A stretch of DNA of 7,472 nucleotides from Pseudomonadota bacterium (lineage in GTDB: Bacteria > Pseudomonadota > Gammaproteobacteria > Xanthomonadales > Xanthomonadaceae), in contig JAEXNZ010000364.1 of the NCBI GenBank assembly GCA_023439425.1, positions 1-7,472 of the forward strand. Reading direction: 5' to 3'. The first letter of the stretch is position 1. Each line of letters opens with the position of its first letter. Position numbers and translations under genes: made by a program. Shown one piece after another: positions 1-5,498 of this stretch. The notes beneath the pieces were generated by a model. That model saw only the letters and a program-made list of their open reading frames with translations. It did no database searches and was not told the DNA's origin.

Positions 1-47
1 GCATAGGGGTGCCGGGATCGCTTGGGACAGGCGGAACCTGCGCTTTG

Positions 48-135
48 GTAGAGTCGGCCGCAAGACGACTGCCGATGACGGTGCAGCGCCCGGTAACGCA
101 CGACCGGCGTCGGAGGCACGCTTTCGACCGACGAG
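48..135. repeat. GTAG-headed REP element, copy 1 (partial or internally shortened)
   Basis: The left end is clear: GTAG at 48-51, then a hairpin with stem AGTCG (52-56) and CGACT (66-70) around a 9-nt loop, then GCCGAT as in the other copies. The ten bases GCTTTGGTAG at 42-51 recur exactly at 5493-5502 in front of copy 5. Similarity to copy 5 fades after about 120. A 9-nt match (TCGACCGAC, 124-132) to the right end of copy 5 suggests either an internally deleted complete element or chance, so the right border is approximate. Bases 1-47 upstream show no supportable gene. Confidence 0.7.
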
Positions 136-285
136 TTGAACACCACGTTTTCCGAGGCACTGAACATGATCTGGCGAACCCACAACGTCAACGAGCTTGC
201 CGGCGACTGGCGCACCCACAGTGTCTTCAGCTACATCCTGTTTCGGCCGGCGCGAGCCCTTCTCGACGGGGGAAGGCGTTCATGA
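97..285 (+). pseudogene. C-terminal remnant of an unknown protein, overlapping the next gene
   Basis: Frame 1 is open from 97 to the TGA at 283-285 and is closed upstream by stops inside repeat copy 1 (TAG 49-51, TGA 76-78, TAA 94-96). From about residue 10 the translation looks like real protein: LSTDELNTTFSEALNMIWRT, then HNVNELAGDWRTHSVFSYIL, then FRPARALLDGGRRS. Its TGA overlaps the ATG of the next gene as ATGA (282-285), a usual sign of former translational coupling. The simplest reading is the 3' end of a longer gene cut off by the repeat or by recombination at it. A short gene is also possible, starting at ATG 166 (39 aa, with GAGG at 154-157) or TTG 136. No family recognised. Confidence 0.45.
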
Positions 286-617
286 ACGGTGCTCTTTCAG
301 TCAACGAAGCCATCCACCAGCTGGCAGCACGTGCAGGAGATCCCGTATGCGTCGTGGGCATCCTGAGCTTCGACTTCGAGGACGTCTCGCTCTGGCACTT
401 CCCCAAGGCTGAGCGCGGTGAGTACAACGAGTCCGGGCTCTGGTTGAGCACCGGGTACGGGAGCTTGCGATTCGATGAAGATGCCATGCGCCGCCTCAGT
501 GGTCATCGGGTCCAGGTACTGGGCACATTGCTTGGGCCTGATCCGGTGCTGGGAGGCTGCGGGCACATGTCTGGTTTTCCGGCCGAGATTCTGGTGACCT
601 CCATTGACCGGCTCTGA
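282..617 (+). CDS. Small hypothetical protein, OB-fold-like; possible immunity-type protein
   Basis: This encodes 111 aa with no signal peptide or membrane segment, so it is probably cytoplasmic. The ATG at 282 is chosen because GGGGGAAGG (268-276) lies 5 nt upstream and because the start overlaps the preceding stop as ATGA; a longer upstream reading would run through repeat copy 1. The sequence alternates beta-strand-like segments: VCVVGILSF (22-30), HFPKAE (39-44), SLRFDEDAMRRLSGHRVQVLG (61-81) and a closing GGCGHMSGFPAEILVTSI (91-108). The LSGHRVQVLG pattern followed by a Gly/His-rich turn and a last strand resembles small OB-fold proteins found beside toxin genes in proteobacteria; this is inference from pattern, not a family match. 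The gene sits between a protein remnant and an overlapping downstream gene, so an immunity or accessory role is plausible but unproven. Confidence 0.72.
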   Translation: MNGALSVNEAIHQLAARAGDPVCVVGILSFDFEDVSLWHFPKAERGEYNESGLWLSTGYGSLRFDEDAMRRLSGHRVQVLGTLLGPDPVLGGCGHMSGFPAEILVTSIDRL

Positions 618-1134
618 TCCTTCAATCCAGACATCTGTGAATGCCGGTTGCGCAACGGAGGGCTTTCCCGCCGACGCAGATCACGCGTCCATCTGCGCCT
701 ATTTCTCGACGGGAATCTCGTTGAGCATCAAGACGGCCGAGGACGCGAACGCATGGGCGTACGACGTGATCGCGGCTTTGGATGAACCGCCCATCGAGAT
801 CATCGAGATCGCCACCGCCCACGACAAGTACCCGGTGATGGATGCACTCAAGATCGGCGCAAGCAAAGCTGACTGGCAGCAAGCAGGACGATGGCTTCTG
901 TCCGACACCTGCTTACGGCTAGCAGCGGGGCAGATCAGCGCCTTGACGGCGATCTGGATCTCCATGGACATCCGGGAAACGACGGGGCTGCCTCGGGATC
1001 TCTGGATTGAACTTTTGATTCTTGAAGACAAAGTCAATCTCATTTCGGCCGGTATTGTTTCAGCACAGCAGCTGCAGGATGAGGTGACACAGGTCCTGCA
1101 GAAGTACGTCGCGGTGGCGCAGTGTCTGCGGTGA
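604..1134 (+). CDS. Hypothetical helical protein, coupled to the preceding gene
   Basis: This encodes 176 aa from TTG at 604, which overlaps the preceding gene by 14 bp. GGTGA at 593-597 is a plausible Shine-Dalgarno sequence 6 nt upstream. A GTG at 637 is the alternative start; the first in-frame ATG is only near residue 79, too late. The predicted protein is mostly helical and soluble. Recognisable blocks are SIKTAEDANAWAYDVIAALD (41-60), PPIEIIEIATA, and a C-terminal helix LQDEVTQVLQKY. I do not recognise a named domain, although the layout resembles short immunity-type proteins. The last eight or nine codons, from about 1109, lie in sequence shared with the repeat copy that follows, so the C-terminus (around VAVAQCLR) was probably made by repeat insertion or recombination and may differ from relatives. 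The overlap indicates a shared mRNA with the 111-aa gene. Confidence 0.72.
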   Translation: MTGSDPSIQTSVNAGCATEGFPADADHASICAYFSTGISLSIKTAEDANAWAYDVIAALDEPPIEIIEIATAHDKYPVMDALKIGASKADWQQAGRWLLSDTCLRLAAGQISALTAIWISMDIRETTGLPRDLWIELLILEDKVNLISAGIVSAQQLQDEVTQVLQKYVAVAQCLR

Positions 1135-1213
1135 AAGAGCGCTGCTCCGTTCGAAGGTCATGCCTTCCAGCAGCGATGGTTGATATCGGCGGTCGACTGT
1201 CGTCCAAGTCCAC
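1109..1213. repeat. REP element, copy 2 (left third missing)
   Basis: Bases 1125-1203 match 2945-3023 (copy 3) at 77 of 79 positions in the same orientation, offset exactly 1820 bp. The right end is decayed: the expected CTAC is CCAC (1210-1213) and the outer hairpin stem no longer pairs well. The left GTAG hairpin is absent; at the expected place (about 1069-1108) there is ordinary coding sequence of the upstream gene. Weaker similarity to copy 3 continues past the end, with 13 of 20 matches over 1214-1233 against 3034-3053. Confidence 0.85.
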
Positions 1214-1224
1214 CGATTTTGCAT

Positions 1225-2043
1225 TCACGCGACCAAGCGGGGGCCGGATGACTTGGAGCGTGTCGCCACTTCGGAAACGGCCTCCACGATGTCCTGAATG
1301 TTGCTGGCGTAAAAGCCGGAGCTGTTGAATCCGTTGATCTCGATGACGCAGAAGCGTCCCTGCGATTGCGCCACATCGAGAACGAACACGGCCGAGGGAC
1401 TCCAGACCGCCGCCATCTGCTCGGCATAGACGCGTACCTCAGGCGGAATCTCTGGCGATACCTGCAGCTCGCCATGACTACGGTAGTGACTACCGGCCAC
1501 CACCCGGCCGTCGACCAGAAACAGCCGCCATTCGTGTTCGATGGGCTTGATCGAGGCGGCGATGATCGGTGTATCGGGGCCCAGGTCGAAACCTCCCCCG
1601 GCCAAGCGGGCGTACCAAGTGCGGTATTCGGCCATGGTGAATTCGGTCCCGGCAAACTCCTTCAAGTCCGCCACTGGACGCACAAAGAGGCGCAGGTCGT
1701 CGGCCAGGTCAAGTGCCGACAACCCTGCCATGGTCGTTACCCGTGCGTCCGAGTTCAGGCACTCGTCTCCGTAATGCTCAAGCGTGAGGGTGAACTGGAA
1801 CGCCTGCTCGTCGAAGAAGACCCCCGGTACCCAGCGACCAGACCGGTACACGTTGGTGGCAAAATTTGCCGAGCCGTAGAAGATGGCGGGAGCGTCGGTC
1901 GGTACCTCAGGCAGTGCATCGGAGAACGGAATGACGGCAACCGGGAGGCATTCCAGTCCTAGTTTCTGACAGGCATCAGCGATCGCCTCGATGTCCCCTC
2001 GACTACCCAGATTGGATTGAACGATCCATCGTACTTTTGCCAT
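1225..2043 (-). CDS. ATP-grasp protein, R2K/DUF4343-like
   Basis: This encodes 272 aa with ATP-grasp features in order: LFVRP (119-123), KPIEHEWRLFLVDGRVVAG (166-184) and the metal-binding end VFVLDV (219-224) plus CVIEINGFNSSGFYA (232-246), where D223, E235 and N237 fit the Mg-ATP ligands. Family members use ATP to join a carboxylate to an amine or thiol through an acyl-phosphate; the R2K clade (PF14243 and relatives) is often seen in phage and conflict or tagging contexts, with substrates unknown. The start at 2043 (MAKVRW) is preferred because a G-rich tract (2052-2057 on the plus strand) lies about 8 nt upstream; an ATG at 2079 would add 12 residues but has no purine-rich site. Its stop lies 12 bp from repeat copy 2, and its last codons fall in sequence weakly shared with the flank of copy 3. 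It is divergent from the gene at 2164. No peptide precursor or second ligase was seen nearby. Confidence 0.85.
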   Translation of the reverse strand: MAKVRWIVQSNLGSRGDIEAIADACQKLGLECLPVAVIPFSDALPEVPTDAPAIFYGSANFATNVYRSGRWVPGVFFDEQAFQFTLTLEHYGDECLNSDARVTTMAGLSALDLADDLRLFVRPVADLKEFAGTEFTMAEYRTWYARLAGGGFDLGPDTPIIAASIKPIEHEWRLFLVDGRVVAGSHYRSHGELQVSPEIPPEVRVYAEQMAAVWSPSAVFVLDVAQSQGRFCVIEINGFNSSGFYASNIQDIVEAVSEVATRSKSSGPRLVA

Positions 2044-2129
2044 TAGCTTTGCCCCCCGTCGTGACAGGAATGCTGCCATGCCGGGAAGGGGCCGACAACA
2101 GGTCGAGATCCCTGCTTTCTGCTTGGTGA

Positions 2130-2144
2130 TGTAAGCTCCTTACA
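2130..2144. promoter_or_regulatory. Perfect dyad in the divergent intergenic region
   Basis: TGTAAG and CTTACA form a perfect 6-bp inverted repeat with a 3-bp centre. It lies in the 120 bp between the minus-strand ATP-grasp start and the plus-strand start at 2164, so it could bind a dimeric regulator acting on both genes or form part of a promoter. No good -35/-10 pair could be fixed around it. No regulator gene lies beside it. Confidence 0.35.
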
Positions 2145-2163
2145 CCGTGGGGGGGCAGGCACT

Positions 2164-2871
2164 ATGGCTGATCTGAATCTGCTGAGAAAGGCATTCGCCG
2201 AATGCCTCGGCCAGGAGCGCTTCTTGAAGTTTGTTGCGCAGGGCTTTCAGCCCCGGCTGAAGTTCTGGCAGGAGCAGGAAGTTGATCGCTTTTACGCAGC
2301 TCATTCGTCATGGCAGCATGACATCTGCGAGCTGGAAGCCGCGCTGCGCTTCTGTCATGTGCATCACTGTGACCTTCTGCTCTGTAGCTTGCCTACGTTC
2401 GATGGCTGCTTGACACTCTCCAGCACGTATATCCGTGAGCGCACGACACACTTCCCGCACGCCGCAGTCGATGCAAGATTGGTCCCAGACGGAGGGCCTT
2501 CATCAGTTGAGGCATGGTACTGCCCGGATTGCCGCTTGGCAGTTGAACGCTGGCATTGTGAGCGACGGCGCGCCAGAGGCATACCGGATGGCCTGATGTT
2601 GTTCACTGTGCTTGAAGCGCTCTACATAAAACCCTTCAACATGCTGGCGGTCCGGGTGGCAGAGGATCTGGCCCCACTCGACTCCGGTGGATCCTATCAA
2701 GCGACGATTGTCCGACCCGACGGAACCAGACGGGGAGCGCATCCGATGATCGAGTATCAAAAAAGAGAGCCATATACTCCAGTGTTCCTGTCGTTCCATG
2801 GACTTGAAAAGACCGATGTTCCGGTTGGATCGACGATTGAAGTGACGCACAGTCAACCTGTAGCCCAATAG
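2164..2871 (+). CDS. Hypothetical protein with a Zn-ribbon-like Cys/His set and a beta-rich C-terminus
   Basis: This encodes 235 aa from ATG 2164, preceded by a run of seven G (2149-2155) then CAGG. No family recognised. Residues 1-60 look helical. Residues 61-135 hold a possible zinc ribbon: C64-x2-H67 with C69, then C120-x2-C123 in the typical block WYCPDCRLAVERW. Residues 160-230 look like a separate beta-rich domain (LAVRVAEDL, SYQATIVRPDG, TPVFLSFHG, GSTIEVTHS). There is no signal peptide or transmembrane segment. Base composition is low for this window and includes codons such as AGA and ATA that are unusual in a GC-rich genome, which suggests recent acquisition. It diverges from the ATP-grasp gene and ends 17 bp before repeat copy 3, so the pair forms one repeat-bounded unit. 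A partnership with the ATP-grasp enzyme is only inferred from position. Confidence 0.75.
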   Translation: MADLNLLRKAFAECLGQERFLKFVAQGFQPRLKFWQEQEVDRFYAAHSSWQHDICELEAALRFCHVHHCDLLLCSLPTFDGCLTLSSTYIRERTTHFPHAAVDARLVPDGGPSSVEAWYCPDCRLAVERWHCERRRARGIPDGLMLFTVLEALYIKPFNMLAVRVAEDLAPLDSGGSYQATIVRPDGTRRGAHPMIEYQKREPYTPVFLSFHGLEKTDVPVGSTIEVTHSQPVAQ

Positions 2872-2888
2872 GTGAATATCGCGATCCG

Positions 2889-3033
2889 GCAGGATCGAGC
2901 GACAATCGTCCGTCTGTTGCGGTGATCGACGCAACGGCGCAGGATCTGCGGCGAAAGAGCGCTGCTCCGTTCGAAGGTCATGCCTTCCAGCAGCGATGGT
3001 TGGTATCGGCGGTCGACTGTCGTGCGACTCTAC
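2889..3033. repeat. REP-pair element, copy 3 (left end decayed)
   Basis: This is a full-length 145-bp copy. The right terminus is intact (ATCGGCGGTCGACTGTCG onward to CTAC at 3030-3033). The left terminus begins GCAG instead of GTAG but still aligns without gaps to the left end of copy 4 over 28 bases, with most positions identical. The middle contains GAGC-GCT-GCTC (2957-2967), at the place where copy 4 has a longer hairpin. Copy 2 is 77/79 identical over its central and right part. Confidence 0.88.
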
Positions 3034-3137
3034 CGGGCTGGCGTTCATGCGGCCGACGCGACCTCCGCCGGAGTTAGGGCACCGAGGGGTGTTCCGCGCG
3101 TCGCCGGGGGGATGGGGCAGGCGCGTGCGGATGCCCC

Positions 3138-3143
3138 TATGAT
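3138..3143 (+). promoter_or_regulatory. Possible -10 box for the lipoprotein gene
   Basis: TATGAT at 3138-3143 differs from the sigma-70 -10 consensus at one base and lies about 26 bp before the favoured start, leaving a short leader. No convincing -35 is present at the right spacing. The rest of 3034-3137 shows no gene or other clear element. Confidence 0.3.
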
Positions 3144-3168
3144 GGCTGCAGGTCACCAACGGAATGGC

Positions 3169-3594
3169 ATGATGCGTCGAACAGGTGTTGTACTCGCTGT
3201 CGTGATGGGTCTCACCGCGTGCTCGAATCCGGGCGACGTCAGTAGTGGCGATGGATTGCTCAAGGAGTTCAAGTACCTGGGGTGCGAGGGTGACTGGGAG
3301 GATGAGTCATATGCACCCGAGGCACTGCGTAAGCAGGAAGGTGACGTCACCACATATCTGGTTCGGCATAACTACGGCTGCGGTTACGACAGGGGCTTGG
3401 AACCGAAGGCAAGGCTGAGCGGCGAAACGCTGAAGCTGGATTACCGGCTTGAAACATCTGGTGACGGCGACATGGCGGCCTGCATCTGTGAGTATCGAGC
3501 GCGGTTCAAGATCGCAACGCCGGCCGCGCAGGTGCGGACGGTGAAGGTGAACGGTGACGAAGCCAGGCTGAGTGACGGGGAAGCATTCCGGTAG
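3169..3594 (+). CDS. Small cysteine-containing lipoprotein of unknown function
   Basis: This encodes 141 aa. The N-terminus MMRRTGVVLAVVMGLTACSN is a lipoprotein signal: two Arg, a hydrophobic core, and lipobox L15-T-A-C18. Serine after the lipidated Cys would favour outer-membrane sorting. ATG 3169 is chosen because it gives this compact signal; ATG 3172 (7 nt after GGAA at 3161-3164) is nearly equivalent, and ATGs further upstream only add residues before the signal. The mature part has four more Cys (C39, C71, C105, C107), including C-x-C in MAACICEYRARFKI, and beta-type alternation suggestive of a small periplasmic sandwich, perhaps disulfide-bonded. No family is recognised. Similar short lipoproteins occur as periplasmic immunity or inhibitor proteins, but nothing here proves that. 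It is alone between repeats 3 and 4, and its TAG stop (3592-3594) is part of the GTAG head of repeat copy 4. Confidence 0.8.
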   Translation: MMRRTGVVLAVVMGLTACSNPGDVSSGDGLLKEFKYLGCEGDWEDESYAPEALRKQEGDVTTYLVRHNYGCGYDRGLEPKARLSGETLKLDYRLETSGDGDMAACICEYRARFKIATPAAQVRTVKVNGDEARLSDGEAFR

Positions 3595-3735
3595 GGTCGC
3601 ACGATAGTCGACCGCCGATGGCGGTGATCAGCGCATTTGGGCATGAGCTGTGGCGGAGAAGCGTTTCTCCGTTCCAGGGCCATGCCTTCCAGCAGCGATG
3701 ATTTTTATCGGCGGTCGACTGTCGTGCGACCCTAC
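3591..3735. repeat. REP-pair element, copy 4 (complete, best inverted ends)
   Basis: The two ends form an inverted repeat of 29 bases with one mismatch: GTAG at 3591-3594 and CTAC at 3732-3735, each followed inward by a GGTCG/CGACC stem (left arm 3595-3599 with 3609-3613) around a 9-nt loop, and then GCCGAT. A middle hairpin at 3654-3671 has a 7-bp stem (CGGAGAA with TTCTCCG) and a GCGT loop. No ORF lies inside, so any movement would need a transposase acting in trans, as with RAYT proteins and REP elements. It may also end transcription of the lipoprotein gene. Bases 3736-3792 after it contain nothing recognised. Confidence 0.92.
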
Positions 3736-3792
3736 CAAAGCAGGCTCCCGGGTTCCAAGCAAGTTCCAGGCAAGGTCAAGGACGCGTGCCCC

Positions 3793-4326
3793 TCAGCGCC
3801 GCAGCATCGGCAGCGGATTCGTTGGATGGTGCAGACCGTGATGCCAGGCGAACTGCGCGAGCCGGCGGTGAAATCCCAGCCGGGGGAACCGCGCCAGAAT
3901 TCGCTTGAAATCGTCGGACCGCACACCGAACCGGCGCAGCCCCAACGTCACATCAATCCAGTCCGCCTTCCGGAACGCTTCAACACGCGGATCCGCCGTC
4001 CGCTCCACCGCCGACACCTGATGGTGATGATCAATCATCGCCAGCACCAAGGGCACCAGATCCCCGCACCCCTCGGCCTGCAGATAGGCGCGCGCCTGGA
4101 CCTCCGATGGTCCCAGATAATCGAAGGTGCCGTCAGTCCAGATACCCAGGTCATGGAACGCAGCGGCGACCGAAACCACATACCGGTCTTCGTCACTTCC
4201 GGGTAACAGGCACCAGTGGAAATTGGCCACCCGGTAAGCGTGATTGCGATACGGCAGGTGGTCCTTGCCCAGTTCGGCAGCGTGGCGCTGCAGAATGGCA
4301 TCGAGCACGGGCAGGGCGTCGAGCAT
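3793..4326 (-). CDS. HD-domain phosphohydrolase family protein
   Basis: This encodes 177 aa with the metal-dependent HD motif set: H29 in YRNHAYRV, H58-D59 in AAFHDLGIW, and D122 in KADWID; a triple His at 100-102 may add metal ligands. HD proteins hydrolyse phosphate esters, often of nucleotides; the substrate of this subgroup cannot be told from sequence. It is a single-domain cytoplasmic protein with no signal. The start is well supported: GGAGGAG (complement of 4333-4339) is 6 nt before ATG 4326. The stop lies 57 bp from repeat copy 4. It is divergent from the alpha/beta hydrolase gene at 4531, and its GC-rich composition matches that neighbour, which suggests backbone chromosome. Confidence 0.88.
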   Translation of the reverse strand: MLDALPVLDAILQRHAAELGKDHLPYRNHAYRVANFHWCLLPGSDEDRYVVSVAAAFHDLGIWTDGTFDYLGPSEVQARAYLQAEGCGDLVPLVLAMIDHHHQVSAVERTADPRVEAFRKADWIDVTLGLRRFGVRSDDFKRILARFPRLGFHRRLAQFAWHHGLHHPTNPLPMLRR

Positions 4327-4429
4327 GGGGAGCTCCTCCGGACCCGGTCAGGGTCCACCTGTACGACGCCATCCTACGCCCGCAGTTGCGTGGCCGTTGC
4401 TTCCTGGCTTGTGCGTTGGGCTCCTATAC

Positions 4430-4445
4430 GGCATCCCCGGATGCC
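4430..4445. promoter_or_regulatory. Perfect dyad between the HD and hydrolase genes
   Basis: GGCATCC and GGATGCC form a 7-bp perfect inverted repeat with a 2-bp centre. It adjoins a -10-like TATACG at 4425-4430 on the plus strand, about 100 bp before the hydrolase start. It may be an operator over a promoter of that gene, but no -35 at proper spacing was found. The rest of the 204-bp divergent region shows only GC-rich sequence. Confidence 0.3.
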
Positions 4446-4530
4446 AGCCGCTCCCCCCTGATCGCCGTCCCTGTCGCCTGCCACCCGGTGGCGGCGGTAT
4501 GGGCGTCCCTCCCCGTCGTGAGGATCTGCC

Positions 4531-5430
4531 ATGAACAGCACCCTGCATGCCGTTGCTTCCGGTCCCGGCCGCCCCGGTCCGTCGCGCAGTGAGGAGATCA
4601 TCGCCGGCGGCGAGGGCGAACTCTTCATCCGCAGCTGGCGACCGGCCGGGATCCCCCGCGCGGTGCTGGCCATCGTGCCGGGCTTCAACTCGCACAGCGG
4701 CCACTACCTGTGGGCCGCCGAACAGTTCACCGCGATGGGGCTGGCGGTGTACGCCGTCGACCTGCGCGGACGTGGCAAGTCCAGCGGACCGCGCTTCCAT
4801 GTCCGGCACTTCGACGATTACCTGGCCGACGTGGACAGCCTGCTGCGTCTTGCCCGCGCACGCGAGCCGGGCCTGCCGGTGTTCCTGCTCGGGCACAGCG
4901 CCGGTGGGGTGATCGCCACCGGCTACACCCTGGAACACCAGGACGAACTGGCCGGGCTGATCTGCGAGAGTTTCGCCTTCCGCGTGCCGGCTCCGTCGGC
5001 GGTGCTGACCCTGGTGCGCTGGTTCAGTGGACCCTTCCCCACCCTGCCGGTGCTGAAGCTGCCAAACAAGGAGTTCTCACGGCTTCCCGATGTGGTCAGG
5101 GCGCTCAATGCCGATCCCTTGATCGCCAATGAAAAGCAGACCGCCCTGACCGTGGCGCAGATGCTGGCCGGCAATGATCGGCTGGAACGTGGGTTCTCCA
5201 GCCTGCGCCTGCCGGTGCTGATCGTGCATGGCGACGCCGATAAGGTCACCGTGCCGGCGGGCAGCCAGATGTTCTTCGACAACGCCGGTTCGCAGGACAA
5301 GACCCTGAAACTCTACAAAGGCCATGCCCATGACCTGCTCAATGACGCCGGTCGTGAGGAGGTGGTGGCCGACTTCAAGCAGTGGATCGAACGGCATTTG
5401 CCCACGCAGGACGCCGCGGGCGTCGCCTGA
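4531..5430 (+). CDS. Alpha/beta hydrolase, monoacylglycerol lipase-like (S33 / Hydrolase_4 family)
   Basis: This encodes 299 aa. The fold is easy to follow: the strand and oxyanion region LAIVPGFNSHSGHY (46-59), AVDLRGRGKSSG (75-86), the nucleophile elbow GHSAGG with S123, a lid-like segment at about 150-200, the acid strand PVLIVHGDADKVT with D237, and the catalytic His in LYKGHAHDLLND (H267 favoured, H265 alternative). Such enzymes cleave ester bonds of monoacylglycerols or lysophospholipids; the natural substrate is unknown. It has no clear signal peptide; the first 20 residues are Pro/Gly/Ser-rich and poorly conserved in type. ATG 4531 follows TGAGGA (4519-4524). It is divergent from the HD gene and is followed by a hairpin at 5450. 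Confidence 0.92.
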   Translation: MNSTLHAVASGPGRPGPSRSEEIIAGGEGELFIRSWRPAGIPRAVLAIVPGFNSHSGHYLWAAEQFTAMGLAVYAVDLRGRGKSSGPRFHVRHFDDYLADVDSLLRLARAREPGLPVFLLGHSAGGVIATGYTLEHQDELAGLICESFAFRVPAPSAVLTLVRWFSGPFPTLPVLKLPNKEFSRLPDVVRALNADPLIANEKQTALTVAQMLAGNDRLERGFSSLRLPVLIVHGDADKVTVPAGSQMFFDNAGSQDKTLKLYKGHAHDLLNDAGREEVVADFKQWIERHLPTQDAAGVA

Positions 5431-5449
5431 CGGTGATGGCAGTGTCCTG

Positions 5450-5471
5450 ACGCCCCCGGGATTGGGGGCGT
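5450..5471 (+). terminator. Terminator-like hairpin after the hydrolase gene
   Basis: ACGCCCCC (5450-5457) pairs perfectly with GGGGGCGT (5464-5471) around a 6-nt loop, 20 bp after the hydrolase stop. The stem is strong, but there is no T-run after it, so it may be a weak intrinsic terminator or an mRNA 3'-end stabiliser. Confidence 0.5.
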
Positions 5472-5498
5472 TGGGGTACGTGGATTGATGGTGCTTTG

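Noticed and set aside
9..617. Long plus-strand reading frame starting at position 9
   Set aside because: Its first 91 codons run through repeat copy 1 and across the remnant in another frame, with Arg/His-rich low-quality sequence; the real gene starts at 282 with its own ribosome-binding site.
1366..1962. 198-aa plus-strand frame inside the ATP-grasp gene
   Set aside because: It is a shadow of the minus-strand gene, which has clear ATP-grasp motifs.
2503..3159. 218-aa minus-strand frame spanning repeat copy 3
   Set aside because: It is antisense to the 235-aa gene and reads through the repeat; the similar peptide antisense to copy 2 (1040-1228) is explained by the shared repeat, not by a protein family.
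2980..3168. N-terminal extension of the lipoprotein gene back to 2980
   Set aside because: The extension is encoded partly by repeat copy 3 and would bury the lipoprotein signal 63 residues inside the protein.
3591..3735. Insertion sequence with its own transposase
   Set aside because: The element is too short and contains no reading frame; it fits a non-autonomous REP/MITE-type element.
4348..4938. 196-aa minus-strand frame opposite the hydrolase gene
   Set aside because: It overlaps the catalytic-domain coding sequence in antisense and has no domain features.
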